From assembly GCA_035716005.1 (NCBI GenBank), contig DASTKG010000025.1, positions 1 through 64,000 of the forward strand: DNA of 64,000 nucleotides, in the 5' to 3' direction. This stretch comes from SZUA-252 sp035716005 (GTDB lineage: Bacteria; Eisenbacteria; RBG-16-71-46; SZUA-252). The notes under the pieces are model-generated. The model ran no database searches and was not told the DNA's origin. It saw nothing but the letters and a program-made list of their open reading frames with translations. Every line of letters starts with the position of its first letter. The stretch's first letter is position 1. The position numbers and the translations under genes were made by a program. Shown here piece after piece: positions 63,197 through 64,000 of the stretch.

Positions 63197-63224
63197 AAGA
63201 TAAAAATAGCACTCCACCTGTCGG
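63197..63224 (-). promoter_or_regulatory. Putative groES-groEL promoter overlapping CIRCE
   Basis: On the minus strand CCGACA (63219-63224) and TATCTT (63197-63202) are 16 bases apart, and the operator overlaps the -35 and spacer. Bases 63175-63206 are the most AT-rich run in this region. Confidence 0.4.
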
Positions 63225-63232
63225 AGTGCCAG
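63206..63232. promoter_or_regulatory. CIRCE operator (HrcA binding site)
   Basis: ATAGCACTC - 9 bases - GAGTGCCAG matches the CIRCE consensus TTAGCACTC-N9-GAGTGCTAA in 14 of 18 arm positions, with the core GCACTC/GAGTGC arms perfect. It implies heat-shock control by an HrcA repressor encoded elsewhere. Confidence 0.9.
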
Positions 63233-63290
63233 CCGCGGGGCGGTCGGGCTGCCATCTCTTGTCCAAACGGCAGAGGCGATGGCAGAGGCA

Positions 63291-63320
63291 TTGAGCGAAT
63301 GCCCCTCGCTTTCCTATAAT
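63291..63320 (+). promoter_or_regulatory. Sigma-70-like promoter for the GT39-type gene
   Basis: TTGAGC (63291-63296) and a perfect TATAAT (63315-63320) with an 18-base spacer. It lies about 110 bases before the ATG at 63432 and is divergent from the groES promoter. Confidence 0.6.
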
Positions 63321-63431
63321 GCCGCAACAACTTATGCACGCCTTCCGAGATGCCGTCCCATCGTGTCGCCCCTCCGGCCAGTTTGTCGCCTTGGCGCGGC
63401 AGGCCCGGGCGCGCTAGCGCCCCGCCCAGCC

Positions 63432-64000
63432 ATGCCCAAGGCCAAACCGAAATCGAAGGCCGCGCCGGCGGCGAAGCGCGCTCCCGGGGCCTCCGGTAAG
63501 CCTCGGCGCGGCCCCCGCTTCTCGCTCGCGTCCATCGATCGCGCCCTCCTCGCGATCCTCGTCCTCTCGACGCTCCTTCGCCTCTGGGGGATCGGCGATC
63601 GCCTCCCCGACGCGTCGCTCGGCATCAACGTCGTCGACGACACCGCCATCGAGGAGACCGACCGGACGACGGTCATGCGATCGTGGGCCATGTGGCAGGG
63701 GGGGATGAAGGAGTTCGACCTGAACCCCCACACGGGCGGATGGCCCGCCCTTTCGTTCTATCTCACGCTCGCCATCCAGATCTTCTACAAGGCCTGGTAC
63801 GGCTTCCTGCACTCGGGAGTCACGACCGCCGAGTTCGCCAAGCACGTGCAGCTCGATTCGGCGGGCCTCTTCCTCCTCGCGCGCATCGTGAACGCGACGA
63901 TCGGGATCCTGAGCGTCGCGCTCACGTGGCGCCTGGCGCTTCCGCTCGTGGGCCGCACCGGGGCGATCCTCGCCGCGGCGTTCCTCGCGACGAACCCGCT
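63432..64000 (+). CDS. GT39/ArnT-like membrane glycosyltransferase, 3' truncated
   Basis: The first 189 residues of a multipass protein that runs off the window. A Lys/Ala/Pro-rich cytoplasmic start (MPKAKPKSKAAPAAKRAPG) leads into a first helix (ALLAILVLSTLLRLWGIGD). Next is a long luminal-type loop with acidic residues (INVVDDTAIEETDRTT). Later helices start at LSFYLTLAIQIFYK and LLARIVNATIGILSVALTWRLA. The RLWGI..LP opening and the acidic first loop fit GT39/PMT-type polyprenyl-sugar-dependent transferases. The sugar and acceptor are unknown. Confidence 0.65.
   Translation, partial: MPKAKPKSKAAPAAKRAPGASGKPRRGPRFSLASIDRALLAILVLSTLLRLWGIGDRLPDASLGINVVDDTAIEETDRTTVMRSWAMWQGGMKEFDLNPHTGGWPALSFYLTLAIQIFYKAWYGFLHSGVTTAEFAKHVQLDSAGLFLLARIVNATIGILSVALTWRLALPLVGRTGAILAAAFLATNP

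Noticed and set aside
63334..63417. Small ATG-initiated frame of 27 codons upstream of the GT39-type gene
   Set aside because: It is out of frame with the downstream gene, has no ribosome site, and its composition is unremarkable; a leader peptide cannot be supported.

Overview
The window is one continuous, gene-dense stretch of high-GC bacterial chromosome. I see no rRNA, tRNA, CRISPR array, insertion sequence or phage gene. Several features suggest a didermic bacterium of the FCB/Eisenbacteria-like lineages, and this placement is inference. There are many outer-membrane beta-barrels and signal peptides. Two secreted metalloproteases end in FlgD-like / 'secretion-tail' domains (NPF...G.lvR....aG.h...WDG.d..G...aGvYf..l). 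TreT and DUF5752-like genes are present, as are type IV pilus ATPases and a complete archaeal-type DNA topoisomerase VI. Starts often use GTG or TTG behind clear GGAGG sites, and genes are commonly coupled by ATGA/GTGA overlaps.

Layout. 0-4.9 kb: the end of a FAD amine/glycine oxidase, mscL, an MFS exporter, OsmC, a membrane protein, a SCO1-type copper chaperone and a FabL-like enoyl-ACP reductase. 5-8.1 kb: a Cys-rich secreted protein and a porin, divergent from two LiaI/LiaF-like membrane proteins across an AT-rich segment bounded by inverted repeats. 8.1-11.4 kb: a Zn/Mn-type uptake operon (His/Cys mini-protein, outer-membrane barrel, ZnuA-like and ZnuB-like genes) with no ATPase gene. 12-14.8 kb: top6B-top6A. 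15.1-17.7 kb: a degenerate PilB/GspE-like pseudo-ATPase coupled to a normal PilT. 17.9-23.1 kb: a trehalose operon with two synthesis routes (OtsA/OtsB and TreT), a channel-like membrane protein and a DUF5752-like protein. 24.6-31.3 kb: a four-gene envelope polysaccharide operon (secreted glycosidase-like protein, TPR plus barrel protein, membrane HEAT protein, processive GT2 synthase) followed by an M6 protease.

34.3-45 kb: a GNAT acetyltransferase, a hybrid histidine kinase coupled to a family-5 solute-binding protein, ArfB, two M24 peptidases interleaved with HflX, and a NatAB-like exporter. 45-54.6 kb: thioredoxin, a Ser/Thr kinase with TolB-like and TPR domains, a UvrD helicase fused to a Fe-S RecB-type nuclease, a short-chain fatty-acid transporter, a multipass membrane protein and a class II-type deacetylase. 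54.6-60.8 kb: a haem-motif outer-membrane barrel, YceI, a second zinc protease with a small partner, a metallo-beta-lactamase-fold hydrolase, a mini-ferredoxin and a lipoprotein. 61-63.3 kb: groES-groEL behind a CIRCE operator. From 63.4 kb: the start of a GT39-type glycosyltransferase behind a strong sigma-70-like promoter.

The best candidates for undescribed biology are the four-gene polysaccharide operon, the pseudo-ATPase/PilT pair, and the trehalose operon with its embedded channel-like and DUF5752-like proteins.
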